NCBI GenBank assembly: GCA_016930595.1
Contig: JAFGGJ010000078.1
Span: 1 to 42,419, forward strand
Length of the DNA: 42,419 nt
Origin: Planctomycetota bacterium
GTDB taxonomy: Bacteria; Planctomycetota; SZUA-567; JAFGGJ01
Direction: 5' to 3'
The notes under the pieces were generated by a model, which was not told the DNA's origin, ran no database searches, and saw only the letters and a list, made by a program, of their open reading frames with translations. Positions 25,522-35,416 of this stretch are shown here, in pieces (positions within the stretch are counted from its first letter, which is position 1; every line of letters starts with the position of its first letter). A program made the translations under genes and the position numbers.

Positions 25522-26913
25522 ATGGACTTCGAAATAAAGGACGCAGGCACCTGGAAGAAAGAAGTAACGGTAAAAGTCCCCAAAGACGAGATAGCCGGCA
25601 AGCAGAAAGAAATACTCGGGGAACTGCGGAACACAGTACCCGTACCCGGGTTCCGCATCGGGCATACGCCCGATGAGATCCTCAGGATACGCTTCAGGGA
25701 AGACATTGGGAACAGGCTGAAGGGTACGATAATATCGGAATCGGCGGGCGAAGCGGTTGAGAAGGCCGATATCAAGGTCGTCTCAATGCCGGAAATAGAT
25801 CATGAAAAGATCGAGGTATCGCCTGAAAACGACCTGGAGTATTCGTTCACCGTGGAAATAAGGCCGGAATTCGACCTCCCGGAATACAAGGGTCTCAAGG
25901 CGGAAGCGCCTTCCGCCGAAGTCAGCGAAGAAGACGTGGACAAAGCCCTGGACACCATGCGGCACCGCGTGGCGGAGTACAAGACGGTGGAAGCCCCCGC
26001 GGGACCGGGCGACGTACTGGTGGGCGATTACACGATAGAGGCGGACGGAAAAACCGTAAAAGAGGAAAAGGAAACCGCTCTGGCTCTGCCGCGCAAAGAA
26101 GACAAGGACGACAGCCTTGTCGGCCTGGGGGACCTGTCGATACCGGCCAAACCGTTCGTCAAGGCGAAGGCCGAGGAAGAAAAATCCGTTGAATTCACCT
26201 ATCCCGAAGACTTCAAAGACGAAACGCTGAAAGGTAAACAGGCTAGGTTCACCCTGAAAATACATGAAGTGCGCAGACATGAACTGCCGGAACTGAACGA
26301 GGATTTTGCGAAGAAGGTCGGCGCCGAAAACCTAGCCGCCCTCAGGGATGCTCTCAAGGGACGCCTTCAGATGGAGAAAAAGGAATCGTCTGAAAGAGCC
26401 GCCCGCGAGATGCTGATTGACAAGCTGGTCGAGTCGGTCGGCTTTGAACTGCCGCAGGAACTCCTGGACAGCGAAAAGCAGCGCCGGGAAACCCGCACGA
26501 TACTGGAGCTTTCCCGCATGGGCGTTTCTTCAGAAACCATGAAGGACCAGTCGGAAGCCATAAAGGAGGAAAGCGCCAAGACCGCCGAACGCGAGCTCCG
26601 CAAGACATTCATTTTCTCGGCCATTGCCGAAAAGGAAAAAATCGAAGTCGGCGACGACGAGGTGGAGGAGCGCATAGAAACGGTCGCAAGGTACTGGCGG
26701 ACTACACCGGTTGCGGCACGCAGCAGGCTGTCGGAAACCGGCGGGCTCTCCGCACTGTACCAGGACATCCTGGAAGAAAAGGTTCTGGACCTCGTAAAGG
26801 AGAACGCCGAGATATCCGAAGCAGCGGCGACACCCGAGACCAAGCCGGAAAAATCCCCGAAGTCATCCAAGAAGAAAAGCGGCAAGAAAGCCAGGAAAAA
26901 ACAAGACAAGTAA
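25522..26913 (+). CDS. tig: Trigger factor
   Basis: Encodes 463 residues. The ribosome-associated chaperone and prolyl isomerase that meets nascent chains at the exit tunnel. The N-terminal domain carries the ribosome-binding signature region VPGFRIGHTPDEILRIRF, where the usual GFRxGKxP becomes GFRIGHTP. A central FKBP-like domain (about 150-245, with GDVLVGDYTIEADGK) and a helical C-terminal chaperone domain follow. A Lys-rich tail (KPEKSPKSSKKKSGKKARKK) closes the protein and is an addition to the core family. ATG at 25522 has GTAAGGAGAA upstream. It is the first gene of the conserved tig-clpP-clpX order. Confidence 0.95.
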   Translation: MDFEIKDAGTWKKEVTVKVPKDEIAGKQKEILGELRNTVPVPGFRIGHTPDEILRIRFREDIGNRLKGTIISESAGEAVEKADIKVVSMPEIDHEKIEVSPENDLEYSFTVEIRPEFDLPEYKGLKAEAPSAEVSEEDVDKALDTMRHRVAEYKTVEAPAGPGDVLVGDYTIEADGKTVKEEKETALALPRKEDKDDSLVGLGDLSIPAKPFVKAKAEEEKSVEFTYPEDFKDETLKGKQARFTLKIHEVRRHELPELNEDFAKKVGAENLAALRDALKGRLQMEKKESSERAAREMLIDKLVESVGFELPQELLDSEKQRRETRTILELSRMGVSSETMKDQSEAIKEESAKTAERELRKTFIFSAIAEKEKIEVGDDEVEERIETVARYWRTTPVAARSRLSETGGLSALYQDILEEKVLDLVKENAEISEAAATPETKPEKSPKSSKKKSGKKARKKQDK

Positions 26914-26952
26914 CCAATGGATGAAAACGCGGGCAGTCTGAAAGGACATGCT

Positions 26953-27534
26953 ATGAGTCTTGTGCCGATGGTCATTGAGAAGGACGGGCGCGGAGAACGC
27001 GCTTACGATATTTTCAGCAGGCTGCTGAAGGACCGGATTATCTTCATAGGCGAGCCGATCGACGATCACCTCGCAAGTCTCGTAATAGCCCAGATGCTGT
27101 TCCTGCAGCTCGAAGACAAGGAACAGGACATCCAGATGTACATAAACTCGCCCGGCGGCATAATCACGGCCGGGATGGCCATATATGACACGATGCAATT
27201 CGTATCCAACAACGTGGCCACCTACTGTATAGGGCAGGCGTCTTCCATGGCTGCGGTACTGCTTGCCGGGGGGACGAAAGGCAAACGCTACAGCCTGCCC
27301 AACAGCCGCATAATGATCCACCAGCCCATGGGCGGGGTTCAGGGACAGGCGATAGACATATCAATACACGCCCAGGAAATAATCAAGGTCAAGCAGCGCC
27401 TGAACGAAATACTGGTGCACCACACGGGCCAGCCGATAGAAAAGGTCGAAAAAGATACTGACCGGGACTTTTTCATGGAACCGGAGGCCGCCCTGGGGTA
27501 TGGTATAATAGACGAGATATTGAAACCCGAGTAG
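26953..27534 (+). CDS. clpP: ATP-dependent Clp protease proteolytic subunit
   Basis: Encodes 193 residues, the canonical ClpP length. The serine protease that forms a double heptamer and degrades proteins fed by ClpX or ClpA. The triad is intact: Ser98 in GQASSMAA, His123 in RIMIHQP and Asp172 in the DTDRD segment. The start at 26953 ([12 protein letters not shown]) is chosen because AAAGGA precedes it by 6 bases and relatives begin here; the in-frame ATG at 26917 would add 12 residues but has no ribosome-binding site. It follows tig by 39 bp and belongs to the same operon. Confidence 0.95.
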   Translation: MSLVPMVIEKDGRGERAYDIFSRLLKDRIIFIGEPIDDHLASLVIAQMLFLQLEDKEQDIQMYINSPGGIITAGMAIYDTMQFVSNNVATYCIGQASSMAAVLLAGGTKGKRYSLPNSRIMIHQPMGGVQGQAIDISIHAQEIIKVKQRLNEILVHHTGQPIEKVEKDTDRDFFMEPEAALGYGIIDEILKPE

Positions 27535-27619
27535 GAAAAAGTCACGCCTCGGGACTGCCGATAACACTGGTTGCACGGCAAGCAAGCCGGACAGCCGGGA
27601 GCAGACCCAGGGAGAAGAA

Positions 27620-28945
<1,326 letters not shown>

Positions 28946-28974
28946 CCGGGCGGCGCGTCCCGCCGTATGCCCGG
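28946..28974 (+). terminator. Candidate hairpin terminator after clpX
   Basis: Directly after the clpX stop, CCGGGC (28946-28951) pairs with GCCCGG (28969-28974). Inside, GGCG (28952-28955) pairs with CGCC (28961-28964) across a five-base loop, with a GTAT bulge. No clear run of T follows, so intrinsic termination is only possible. Confidence 0.4.
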
Positions 28975-29003
28975 CGCTCGCTGTTCATTCACCGACGGAG
29001 CGC

Positions 29004-29009
29004 TATAAT
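29004..29009 (+). promoter_or_regulatory. Consensus -10 element for the SBF-type transporter gene
   Basis: A perfect TATAAT lies 53 bases before the TTG at 29063. The -35 region is weak. Predicted transcription would begin at about 29015-29016, at an in-frame ATG, so a leaderless start there is an alternative. Confidence 0.4.
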
Positions 29010-29062
29010 CCGTTATGTGTGAATGTCGCTGTAACCCGGAATATCACACCTGGAGACCCGCA

Positions 29063-30094
29063 TTGCAGGCATGGCTGAAACGGCAATGGTTCCTGTGCGT
29101 ACTGATAGGCGTGCTCGGACTGGGCTACCTGTGGCACGTTCCGGGAGTATTCGTAAACGAGCACTTCCACATCAAGTACATGGTGGGGATTCTGCTCTTC
29201 TTCAGCGCCTACAGCCTGCCGACCGGCGACATCCTGAAAGCATTCGCCAGTGTAAAGTCCCTGCTGATGATTGTCGTCATGGGATACGCGCTCGCTCCGC
29301 TCCTTGCGTTCGCCGCAATGCACGGCATGTTCCCCGAAGGAAGCCGGCTGGGGCAGGGAGTACTGCTGGCCGCCAGCGCTCCAAGTACGCTGGCGAGCGC
29401 CGTCATCTGGACCCGGCTGGGACGCGGAAACGACGCAATGGCGCTGGCGGGCACGATACTGATGAACTCCATAGCATTCATCGCGATCCCGCCGGTCCTG
29501 TGGCTGCTCATGGGACAGGCCGTGTCCATCAACATGATGGCAATCGCAAAAACGCTGCTGTTCTCTTTGCTCATACCGGTGATCCTCGGACAGGCGGCGC
29601 GCATGCTGAAGCCGGCGCTCTCAAACAGGTTGAAACCATACGTCTCGGTGCTGAACCGCGCCATAATACTTCTCATAGTGCTGGCAAAAGTAAGCAGCGC
29701 CAGGGCCCAGGCCGGGAAGACCGACCTGACGATACGCGCCATATTGACCGTCCTTGTCGCCGTAGCGGCAGTGCATTCCGTTACGCTGGCAATCGCATGG
29801 TTCTCCTCCCGCATGATCCGGATCAAACGGCCGGATCGCATAGCAGTATCGCTGACCGGAAGCCAGAAGACTCTGCCGGTCGGAACGTTGCTGGCCGAAA
29901 GCTGCTTCCCGGGAGTTTCGCTGGTGGCCCTTCCCATAATCCTCTACCACGCGACGCAGCTGGTAATAGACAGTTTCCTGGTGGATATCTGGAAGCGGCA
30001 GGACGAGGTCAGTAACGCGGACGCCAGTCGTCGCCCGGAGGACGGGTGTTCCAGCGGCGATGCCCCCAGAGATACTGTGTCGGATCTCTCCTGA
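29063..30094 (+). CDS. Bile acid:sodium symporter-like (SLC10A7/YfeH-type) membrane transporter
   Basis: Encodes 343 residues with about nine to ten membrane segments. The SBF-like family signature is visible in GVLLAASAPSTLASAVIWTR and in the late SLTGSQKTLPVGTLLAE, which is typical of the SLC10A7/YfeH branch. The transported solute is unknown; this branch is only distantly related to true bile acid carriers. TTG at 29063 is preferred because GGAG lies 7 bases upstream and the protein then begins MQAWLKRQWFL as relatives do; the ATG at 29015 is possible. The last 86 bases overlap, tail to tail, the acyltransferase gene on the other strand, giving an unusual hydrophilic C-terminal tail. Confidence 0.82.
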   Translation: MQAWLKRQWFLCVLIGVLGLGYLWHVPGVFVNEHFHIKYMVGILLFFSAYSLPTGDILKAFASVKSLLMIVVMGYALAPLLAFAAMHGMFPEGSRLGQGVLLAASAPSTLASAVIWTRLGRGNDAMALAGTILMNSIAFIAIPPVLWLLMGQAVSINMMAIAKTLLFSLLIPVILGQAARMLKPALSNRLKPYVSVLNRAIILLIVLAKVSSARAQAGKTDLTIRAILTVLVAVAAVHSVTLAIAWFSSRMIRIKRPDRIAVSLTGSQKTLPVGTLLAESCFPGVSLVALPIILYHATQLVIDSFLVDIWKRQDEVSNADASRRPEDGCSSGDAPRDTVSDLS

Positions 30095-30962
30095 TAACGT
30101 TTTCGATTTCAAGGTTGACCGCCCCCATCATGGCGGCAGCGGCGTCTTCCCTGTTCCTGTAGCCGTCGGGTTCGAGAACGGGCGTGAAGCGAACAAGGTA
30201 CTTGTCGCCTTCCTTCTTCCTCTCGATAAACGTTATGACAATCGGAGCGCCGTAGCGCAGGGAAATACGCGCCGGGGCCGGAGTAGTAGCCGCCGGTTTG
30301 CCGAAGAAATCCACAAATATGCCTTCGTCCCGTGTGGTGTTGATGTCGCACGGAATTCCTACCCCCTCGCCGTGCATTACGCTCCTGACTATCTCCTTGC
30401 CGGCATGGCCCCGGAAAAGAATCCGCAGGTTATCCTGCGTGCGTGTGCGCGTAAGCATGTCGGTAATGAGCGGGTTCTTTATGTGCCGGGCAACGGCGCT
30501 GGCTCTCGGCAGTTCAAGATGGTGATAGGCTGGAGGCAGAAGCTCCCAGTTGCCGTAATGGAAGTAAACAAAAACGACGCCGTTGCCGCGTTTGAAGATA
30601 TCCCTCAACCGGGTTATATCCGATTCTTCGAATTCGAAGAATCGTTCCGGCGCCGCAGCAAGATCGCCGATACGAAAATTCTCGATGACGCCAACAGCAA
30701 ACGCGATTGAACAGGCCATCGCAGTACGCTTTCTGTCGCGGTCAGCCATGTCAGGGAAAGCGATACGGAGGTTTTCCAGCATGACGCGGCGCCGGCCGCG
30801 GACCAGGTAGTACCCGGTCCGGCCGAGCAAGCGCGCCAGGGCAAGAGCAACTCTCCTGGGCACGAAACGGACCGCCCATCCAATTATCGCCAGGGCCAGG
30901 TATTGAATCCTGAAATGCAGCGGGACTCCCGGGGACGGTTGCTTTTCCGCCGGCGGCTTCAC
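30009..30962 (-). CDS. Lipid A biosynthesis-type lysophospholipid acyltransferase (LpxL/HtrB family)
   Basis: Encodes 317 residues. It has one N-terminal membrane segment (about 20-36), the catalytic HX4E motif (H135-YGNW-E140) and the C-terminal family signature QYLWGHRRWNTRP. Such enzymes add the secondary acyl chains to Kdo-lipid A at the inner face of the inner membrane. This is the best evidence in the window for an LPS-bearing Gram-negative cell. The start is GTG at 30962, overlapping the ECF sigma stop (GTGA), so the two are translationally coupled. The acyl-chain preference cannot be predicted. Confidence 0.88.
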   Translation of the reverse strand: MKPPAEKQPSPGVPLHFRIQYLALAIIGWAVRFVPRRVALALARLLGRTGYYLVRGRRRVMLENLRIAFPDMADRDRKRTAMACSIAFAVGVIENFRIGDLAAAPERFFEFEESDITRLRDIFKRGNGVVFVYFHYGNWELLPPAYHHLELPRASAVARHIKNPLITDMLTRTRTQDNLRILFRGHAGKEIVRSVMHGEGVGIPCDINTTRDEGIFVDFFGKPAATTPAPARISLRYGAPIVITFIERKKEGDKYLVRFTPVLEPDGYRNREDAAAAMMGAVNLEIENVIRRDPTQYLWGHRRWNTRPPGDDWRPRY

Positions 30963-31540
30963 TGGTTGTCGCCCTTGTCCAACAGCTTCCTGAGACGGGC
31001 CAGGGCGCCGTGAAGCCGGCTCTTCACGGTGCCTTCGGGTATGCCCAGCACACGGGCGGCTTCCTTGTAGGAAAGACTCTCCGCAAGGATGAGGACGACA
31101 ACCTGCTTTTCGCCTTCGCCGAGTTCTTCAAGCCTGCGATTCACCAGCTCCAGTTGCTCGCTGACTTCCAGCACCTTGAGCGGTTCGGGTAGACCCGCAT
31201 CGGCTGTTTCGGCAATGATGTTGCCGTCCTCGTCGTCGGCCGACACGGTGTCGATGCGGCTTTTCTTCCTCCGCATGTAATCGATAAGCGTATTGTGGGC
31301 AACACTGTAAAGATAAGTGGAAAAACGCGCCTTGACGGTGTAGCGGCCGGCGTGTTTCCACAGTTTTATGAAGACTTCCTGCGCAAGATCCTGGGAAAGC
31401 TCCGCATCTCTGAGGCGCCTTACGAAATAACCTATCAGAAGATCCATGTAGCGTTCGACCAGGGACCTGAAAGCCTCCTTGTCTCCCTCCGCACACAGAA
31501 GATAGAGAGACTCATCCGAACCAGGTTCCGGAACAGCCAT
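30959..31540 (-). CDS. ECF-type RNA polymerase sigma factor
   Basis: Encodes 193 residues. Sigma region 2 (about 22-92) contains DLAQEVFIKLWKHAGRY and FSTYLYSVAHNTLIDYMRRK. Region 4 (about 133-187) ends with the helix-turn-helix YKEAARVLGIPEGTVKSRLH. A linker of about 40 acidic residues separates them; no regions 1 or 3 are present. ECF factors guide RNA polymerase to stress or envelope regulons and are usually held by an anti-sigma factor. None is encoded next to this gene: its neighbours are nnrD (its ATG follows the nnrD TGA with no gap) and the LpxL-type gene. The downstream coupling hints at envelope or lipid A control (inference). Confidence 0.9.
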   Translation of the reverse strand: MAVPEPGSDESLYLLCAEGDKEAFRSLVERYMDLLIGYFVRRLRDAELSQDLAQEVFIKLWKHAGRYTVKARFSTYLYSVAHNTLIDYMRRKKSRIDTVSADDEDGNIIAETADAGLPEPLKVLEVSEQLELVNRRLEELGEGEKQVVVLILAESLSYKEAARVLGIPEGTVKSRLHGALARLRKLLDKGDNQ

Positions 31541-32401
31541 TCAGATGCCCCCGCGCCAGCCACGAGAGCGTATCCTGCAAGCCATGGCCAATTTGTCTAT
31601 GACGTCGCCCGCGATAACCGAATACGGGCTCAATACCGCAGCAGCCAGTTCGCCGGCCAGGCCATGCAGGTACACCCCAAGGACGGAAGCTTCAAAAGGC
31701 GGCATGCCCTGGGCAAGCAGCCCGGCTATTACGCCCGTCAGCACATCGCCGGAGCCGCCCTTGGCCAATTCGGGCCCGCCGCTCATGTTTGTGTAGCGGC
31801 GATCGGAATCCACGACGAGCGTCCCCCGACCTTTCAGCACCACGACGGCGCCGGTTTCCGCCGCGAGCCCGGCGGCGGTGCCGTCCCTATCGGACTGAAC
31901 CGCTCCGACGGAAACACCAAGCAGCCTGGCGGCTTCGCCGGGGTGCGGCGTGATGACCCTCGGCCCGGGGTTTGAGGCGAGAGAAGCAGCGTTTCCCGAA
32001 TAGGGGAAAAGAGCATCGGCATCGACAACGGCCGGCAGCCGGCATGCCGCCAGTATATCGGTAACCATGGTGGAAGCAGCCTGTGCTCTGCCGAGCCCTG
32101 GCCCTATCGCCAACACGTTTGCCCTCTCATCCGTGAACCGCACGACCTCCGATGTGCCCGTATCGCCCAGCGGCAGGCACATCAACTCCGGGAAAGGAGC
32201 CACGGCGTTCTGGACTATCCCGTCGGGGCCGGCAACCGTGACAAGCCCCGCTCCCGTCCTGAGCGCGGCCATTCCGGCAAGGACCGGCGCCCCGGAAAGC
32301 CCCCTGGAACCTCCCACCGCCAGAACGTGGCCGAAACAACCCTTGTGGGCATCCTCCGGGCGGGCAGGCAATCCGGGAATGTCGGCACCCGCGGTACCCA
32401 T
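31541..32401 (-). CDS. nnrD: ADP-dependent (S)-NAD(P)H-hydrate dehydratase
   Basis: Encodes 286 residues. A ribokinase-like repair enzyme that uses ADP (or ATP) to dehydrate damaged NAD(P)H hydrates. Seen motifs are the N-terminal HKGCFGHVLAVGGSRGLSGA, VLAIGPGLG, VITPHPGEAARL and the nucleotide site LAKGGSGDVLTG. The NnrE epimerase domain often fused at the N-terminus is absent, so this is the stand-alone dehydratase form. ATG at 32401 follows AGGAGA; the frame also has a TTG one codon earlier. It lies 12 bp after eda and directly abuts the sigma factor gene. Confidence 0.92.
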   Translation of the reverse strand: MGTAGADIPGLPARPEDAHKGCFGHVLAVGGSRGLSGAPVLAGMAALRTGAGLVTVAGPDGIVQNAVAPFPELMCLPLGDTGTSEVVRFTDERANVLAIGPGLGRAQAASTMVTDILAACRLPAVVDADALFPYSGNAASLASNPGPRVITPHPGEAARLLGVSVGAVQSDRDGTAAGLAAETGAVVVLKGRGTLVVDSDRRYTNMSGGPELAKGGSGDVLTGVIAGLLAQGMPPFEASVLGVYLHGLAGELAAAVLSPYSVIAGDVIDKLAMACRIRSRGWRGGI

Positions 32402-32413
32402 CAAGGTCTTCTC

Positions 32414-33064
32414 CTAGCGGTCTCTGAATTCACGGACCTTTTCGACGTATGCACGTGCCCTGGATTCCAGCCCCGCCCAATCGCCGCCTGCAACCATTTT
32501 CTTGTCGAAAAGGTTGGAACCTGCACCCAGGGCGAACGCACCCGCACCCAGCCAGTCGGGGATATTGTCAAGGCTGACTCCTCCGGTGGGCATCAGCCTG
32601 ACGTCGGGGAAGGGTCCGTGGAGGGCTTTCAGGTAAGACGGTCCCACGGCGCTGCCCGGGAATATCTTCACCACGTCCGCCCCGGCGTTCCAGGCCGTGA
32701 TTACTTCCGTCGGACTCAGTGCGCCGGGCATGGCAGCGGCACCCATCGCCTTGGCGATTTTGATGACTTCCGTATCCGTGTTGGGACTGACAACAAAGCC
32801 GGCTCCGGCGGAAATGGCCGCAGCGGCGTTCGTGGGATTGAGAACGGTTCCGGCGCCAAGCACAATTTCATCCTTGAAATGCGCGGCCAGGTCCGCTATC
32901 ACATCGACCGCGTTGGCGACGGTAAAGGTGACTTCGATAGCCTTTACACCCCCCTTTACCATGGCTTCGACACCCGGCTTGACCTTGGCGGGATCATCGG
33001 CCCTGACAACAAGCACTATGCCGAGATCGTGTATCCTCTCCAGGACAGGCGTCAACTTGTGCAT
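32414..33064 (-). CDS. eda: 2-dehydro-3-deoxyphosphogluconate (KDPG/KHG) aldolase family
   Basis: Encodes 216 residues, the usual size. A class I aldolase that cleaves KDPG to pyruvate and glyceraldehyde 3-phosphate, or acts on related 2-keto-3-deoxy acids. The Schiff-base Lys is K133 in VVKIFPGS and the catalytic Glu is E44 in AIEVTFT; LGAGTVLNP and MPTGGVSLDNI are also typical. Cytoplasmic. ATG at 33064 has GGAGGA at a good distance. It is the first gene of a four-gene operon with nnrD, the ECF sigma factor and the acyltransferase. The symbol follows the family; substrate choice between KDPG, KHG and KDPGal is not settled by sequence. Confidence 0.9.
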   Translation of the reverse strand: MHKLTPVLERIHDLGIVLVVRADDPAKVKPGVEAMVKGGVKAIEVTFTVANAVDVIADLAAHFKDEIVLGAGTVLNPTNAAAAISAGAGFVVSPNTDTEVIKIAKAMGAAAMPGALSPTEVITAWNAGADVVKIFPGSAVGPSYLKALHGPFPDVRLMPTGGVSLDNIPDWLGAGAFALGAGSNLFDKKMVAGGDWAGLESRARAYVEKVREFRDR

Positions 33065-33089
33065 ATATTCCTCCGTTCGATTCGGATGC

Positions 33090-33118
33090 TTGCCGGTCGA
33101 CTGCTGATTTATTATATT
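33090..33118 (+). promoter_or_regulatory. Sigma-70 promoter of the nitrilase-family gene
   Basis: TTGCCG (33090-33095) and TATATT (33113-33118) have a 17-base spacer. The start would be near 33125, about 40 bases before the TTG start codon at 33165. Confidence 0.55.
33111..33116 (-). promoter_or_regulatory. Consensus -10 element of the eda operon
   Basis: A perfect TATAAT on the minus strand lies 46 bases before the eda ATG. No good -35 is visible. It overlaps the plus-strand -10 at 33113-33118. Confidence 0.4.
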
Positions 33119-33164
33119 ATTGTGTCGAGATTGTTACCCGTCAAAAGCTTTTGGAGGATAGGAG

Positions 33165-33977
33165 TTGGCAAAAGAAGTCCGTGTGGGGTTTCTTCAGAAC
33201 AATCCGGAGATATTGAACACGAAATCCAACACGCGGCGGATTGTCGAACTGCTGGACGAAGTGCAAGACGCTCTGATCGTGCTGCCCGAACTGGCAACCA
33301 CCGGATATGCATTCGAAAACAAATACGAAGTCGCCGAAGCCGCGGAACCGGCGGACGTCGCACGCTCGCCCGTTCTGGAAGCGATCGCAGACAAGGCGGC
33401 CCGCAATTCGCTTCATGTCGTGATCGGCTTTCCCGAATTGTCCGGGGAACTCATCTATAATTCCGCCGTACTCATTGGACCGTCCGGCCTGCAAGCCCTG
33501 TACAGGAAGATACACCTGTTTGACAGGGAAAAGCTCTTCTTCACGCCCGGCGATGCCCCGCCCCCGGTTATCGATGTCACCGGCTATGGCAGGATCGGGA
33601 TAATGATATGCTACGACTGGTATTTCCCCGAGACTGCGCGTTCCCTGGCCTTTCGGGGCGCGGACATGATCGCCCATCCGGCCAACCTGGTTCTTCCCTG
33701 GTGCCTGGACGCAATGAAGACCCGCAGCCTCGAAAACCGCGTCTTTTCGATAACGGCCAACAGGTGCGGCACCGAGTCGCACGGCGGGCGGACGATCAGG
33801 TTTTACGGGCGCAGCCAGGTGCTTTCGCCGGACGGAAACGTACTCGCGGTGGCGGATGACGCTCAAGAAGAAATACGGGTCGTGACGATAGACCCGGCCA
33901 CGGCCCGGGATAAAGCCATTTCGCAGCGGAATCCCGGCATGTGCGAAGTCAGACGACGCCTGCTGCCGCTCGAATGA
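33165..33977 (+). CDS. Carbon-nitrogen hydrolase (nitrilase superfamily)
   Basis: Encodes 270 residues. The catalytic set is complete: Glu42 in PELATTGY, Lys115 in YRKIHLF and Cys149 in MICYDWYFPE. Such enzymes hydrolyse amides, carbamoyl groups or nitriles; the length and motifs fit the omega-amidase / beta-ureidopropionase-like branches, but the substrate is not known. The start is a TTG at 33165 with a strong GGAGGA 7 bases upstream; no ATG is available nearby in frame. It is divergent from eda and converges on the fucose-isomerase-like gene with 5 bp between stops. Confidence 0.9.
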   Translation: MAKEVRVGFLQNNPEILNTKSNTRRIVELLDEVQDALIVLPELATTGYAFENKYEVAEAAEPADVARSPVLEAIADKAARNSLHVVIGFPELSGELIYNSAVLIGPSGLQALYRKIHLFDREKLFFTPGDAPPPVIDVTGYGRIGIMICYDWYFPETARSLAFRGADMIAHPANLVLPWCLDAMKTRSLENRVFSITANRCGTESHGGRTIRFYGRSQVLSPDGNVLAVADDAQEEIRVVTIDPATARDKAISQRNPGMCEVRRRLLPLE

Positions 33978-33982
33978 CCCCC

Positions 33983-35416
33983 CTACTCGTCCGGGTCGTC
34001 GCCTGCCACCCCGTTAGGAATAACGGGCGTAATCCCAAGAAAATACGCCGCCAGCTTCAAAGCGCGCCCTGCCCTGCCGTAAGCAAAACCGGTATGATGC
34101 GGAAAATCCCTCAACAATGCCTTGTAGAGCTTCCTCAAATCCGCCACGCGAACCCAGCCGTGAGATCCGCGGGTCTTCCCCGGGCACGCAACGACTTCCC
34201 CTTCTTCGATAAGCATCTTCCAGCAGCCGTCCGGGCTTTCAGTCACACGTGCAAGCGTAACCGGGCCCAGTTCCATCTCGAACTCGAAGGTCCCTTCGGC
34301 GTTCTCCATGCCCACCGAAGCACCCACAATCGACTGATTGTATATGGTCCCCCTGGTGCCCTTCCGTACGTAAGACGGCGGGAATACTCCGCAATGCCAG
34401 CAGCTGAACACGTTGTCGTCGGAAAAGTGCTGGTTATTCCAGTCGGCGAGCGCCGGCGCCCCGCCGCAAGCCAGCATCAGGGCGTGCATGCTCATTACCC
34501 CGTGCATGTCGACTTCACAGGCGCACGGATACCCGGCATCGTTCATCCTGGCCATCGCCACGCACGGAGAAATATGGAACACCTCCTGTATCGAAGTCCA
34601 GCACTGGATTCCGAAGCCGTCGAGATCGAACCGCTGGGCGGTCGACCTCAGATACGCTTCCAGCTTGGCCAGCTTCAGCAGGGAGGTCTTGCCGGCTTTC
34701 AGCTCCACGCCGGCCGTCATTTCCTTCAGGATCACTCCGACTTCCGGAGCATCGTCGGCCAGGGCATCGGTGCCGGCGAACACTTCGCTCAATGGCAGCG
34801 GCACCACCGCCTGCCCGAAATCCCTCAGCATGGCAAGCTCGTCGAATGCGCACGTTTCGAACTCACGCGGACGCGGCCCCAGCATGCCGTATCTCGCACC
34901 CTTCAGGCCGTCCACGACAAGGCATGCGCGGCCGAAATTCCGCATGTCGTCAACGAATTCAGTCCCCTCGGGGAAACACACCGGCGTGCGCGGAAACGTG
35001 AACTTGACCATCCGCCTGCGCAGCGCCGTGGCTATGGACAGCGTCCCGCAGAAGGCGTCCCTCCGTTCGGCGCCCATCTCCAGCTTGCCCTCTTCCCTGC
35101 ATGCGAAAATGAAAACCGGCAATCCGGGAGTGCGGGCGATCGCCGCGTCCACGGCGGGAATTTCGTTCCCAAAATTCATGGCCCCTATAACGATCCCCTG
35201 AACCTGCCGCTCAGCAAACAGCTCGGCCGCTTTCAGGGCGTCTTCGCGCTCTTCGACCAGGCCGTTGGGCGTCATATCCTCGCTTACCGTCACCACTTCC
35301 ATCCCGGCCGCCTCCATGGAAGCGACCGTCTTGGCCTTCATGCTCCTGGCCAGTTCCTTGCTGAAAAAACTCCGGCTGGCCGGCACCAGGCCTATCCGCA
35401 TCTTCCGGGCTTTCAT
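33983..35416 (-). CDS. L-fucose/L-arabinose isomerase family protein
   Basis: Encodes 477 residues. The fold order of the FucI/AraA superfamily is visible: an N-terminal substrate-binding domain (RIGLVPASRSFF, VIGAMNFGNEIPAVD), a middle domain (DGFGIQCWTS, PCACEVDMHGVMSMH) and a C-terminal domain (FEFEMELGPVTLARV, HHTGFAYG). Members interconvert aldoses and ketoses with Mn2+. This group is divergent from the well-studied enzymes, so the sugar is unknown. ATG at 35416 follows GGGAGGTG and was preferred to a start 12 codons upstream. It lies 99 bp downstream of the PEGA/TPR gene, and TATTAT at 35457-35452 (minus strand) is a possible -10. Confidence 0.85.
   Translation of the reverse strand: MKARKMRIGLVPASRSFFSKELARSMKAKTVASMEAAGMEVVTVSEDMTPNGLVEEREDALKAAELFAERQVQGIVIGAMNFGNEIPAVDAAIARTPGLPVFIFACREEGKLEMGAERRDAFCGTLSIATALRRRMVKFTFPRTPVCFPEGTEFVDDMRNFGRACLVVDGLKGARYGMLGPRPREFETCAFDELAMLRDFGQAVVPLPLSEVFAGTDALADDAPEVGVILKEMTAGVELKAGKTSLLKLAKLEAYLRSTAQRFDLDGFGIQCWTSIQEVFHISPCVAMARMNDAGYPCACEVDMHGVMSMHALMLACGGAPALADWNNQHFSDDNVFSCWHCGVFPPSYVRKGTRGTIYNQSIVGASVGMENAEGTFEFEMELGPVTLARVTESPDGCWKMLIEEGEVVACPGKTRGSHGWVRVADLRKLYKALLRDFPHHTGFAYGRAGRALKLAAYFLGITPVIPNGVAGDDPDE

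Noticed and set aside
27504..27509. TATAAT inside the end of clpP as a promoter for clpX
   Set aside because: It encodes the conserved GII of the ClpP C-terminus and has no -35 at the right distance.
28997..29024. A 28-base dif-like segment (GGAGCGC, then TATAA, then TTATGTG) between clpX and the transporter, near the skew switch
   Set aside because: The inner ATAA/TTAT arms are only four bases apart, whereas dif has six, and the conserved ATAATG/ATTATG centre is missing. The TATAAT inside it is better explained as a promoter -10, as before several other genes here.
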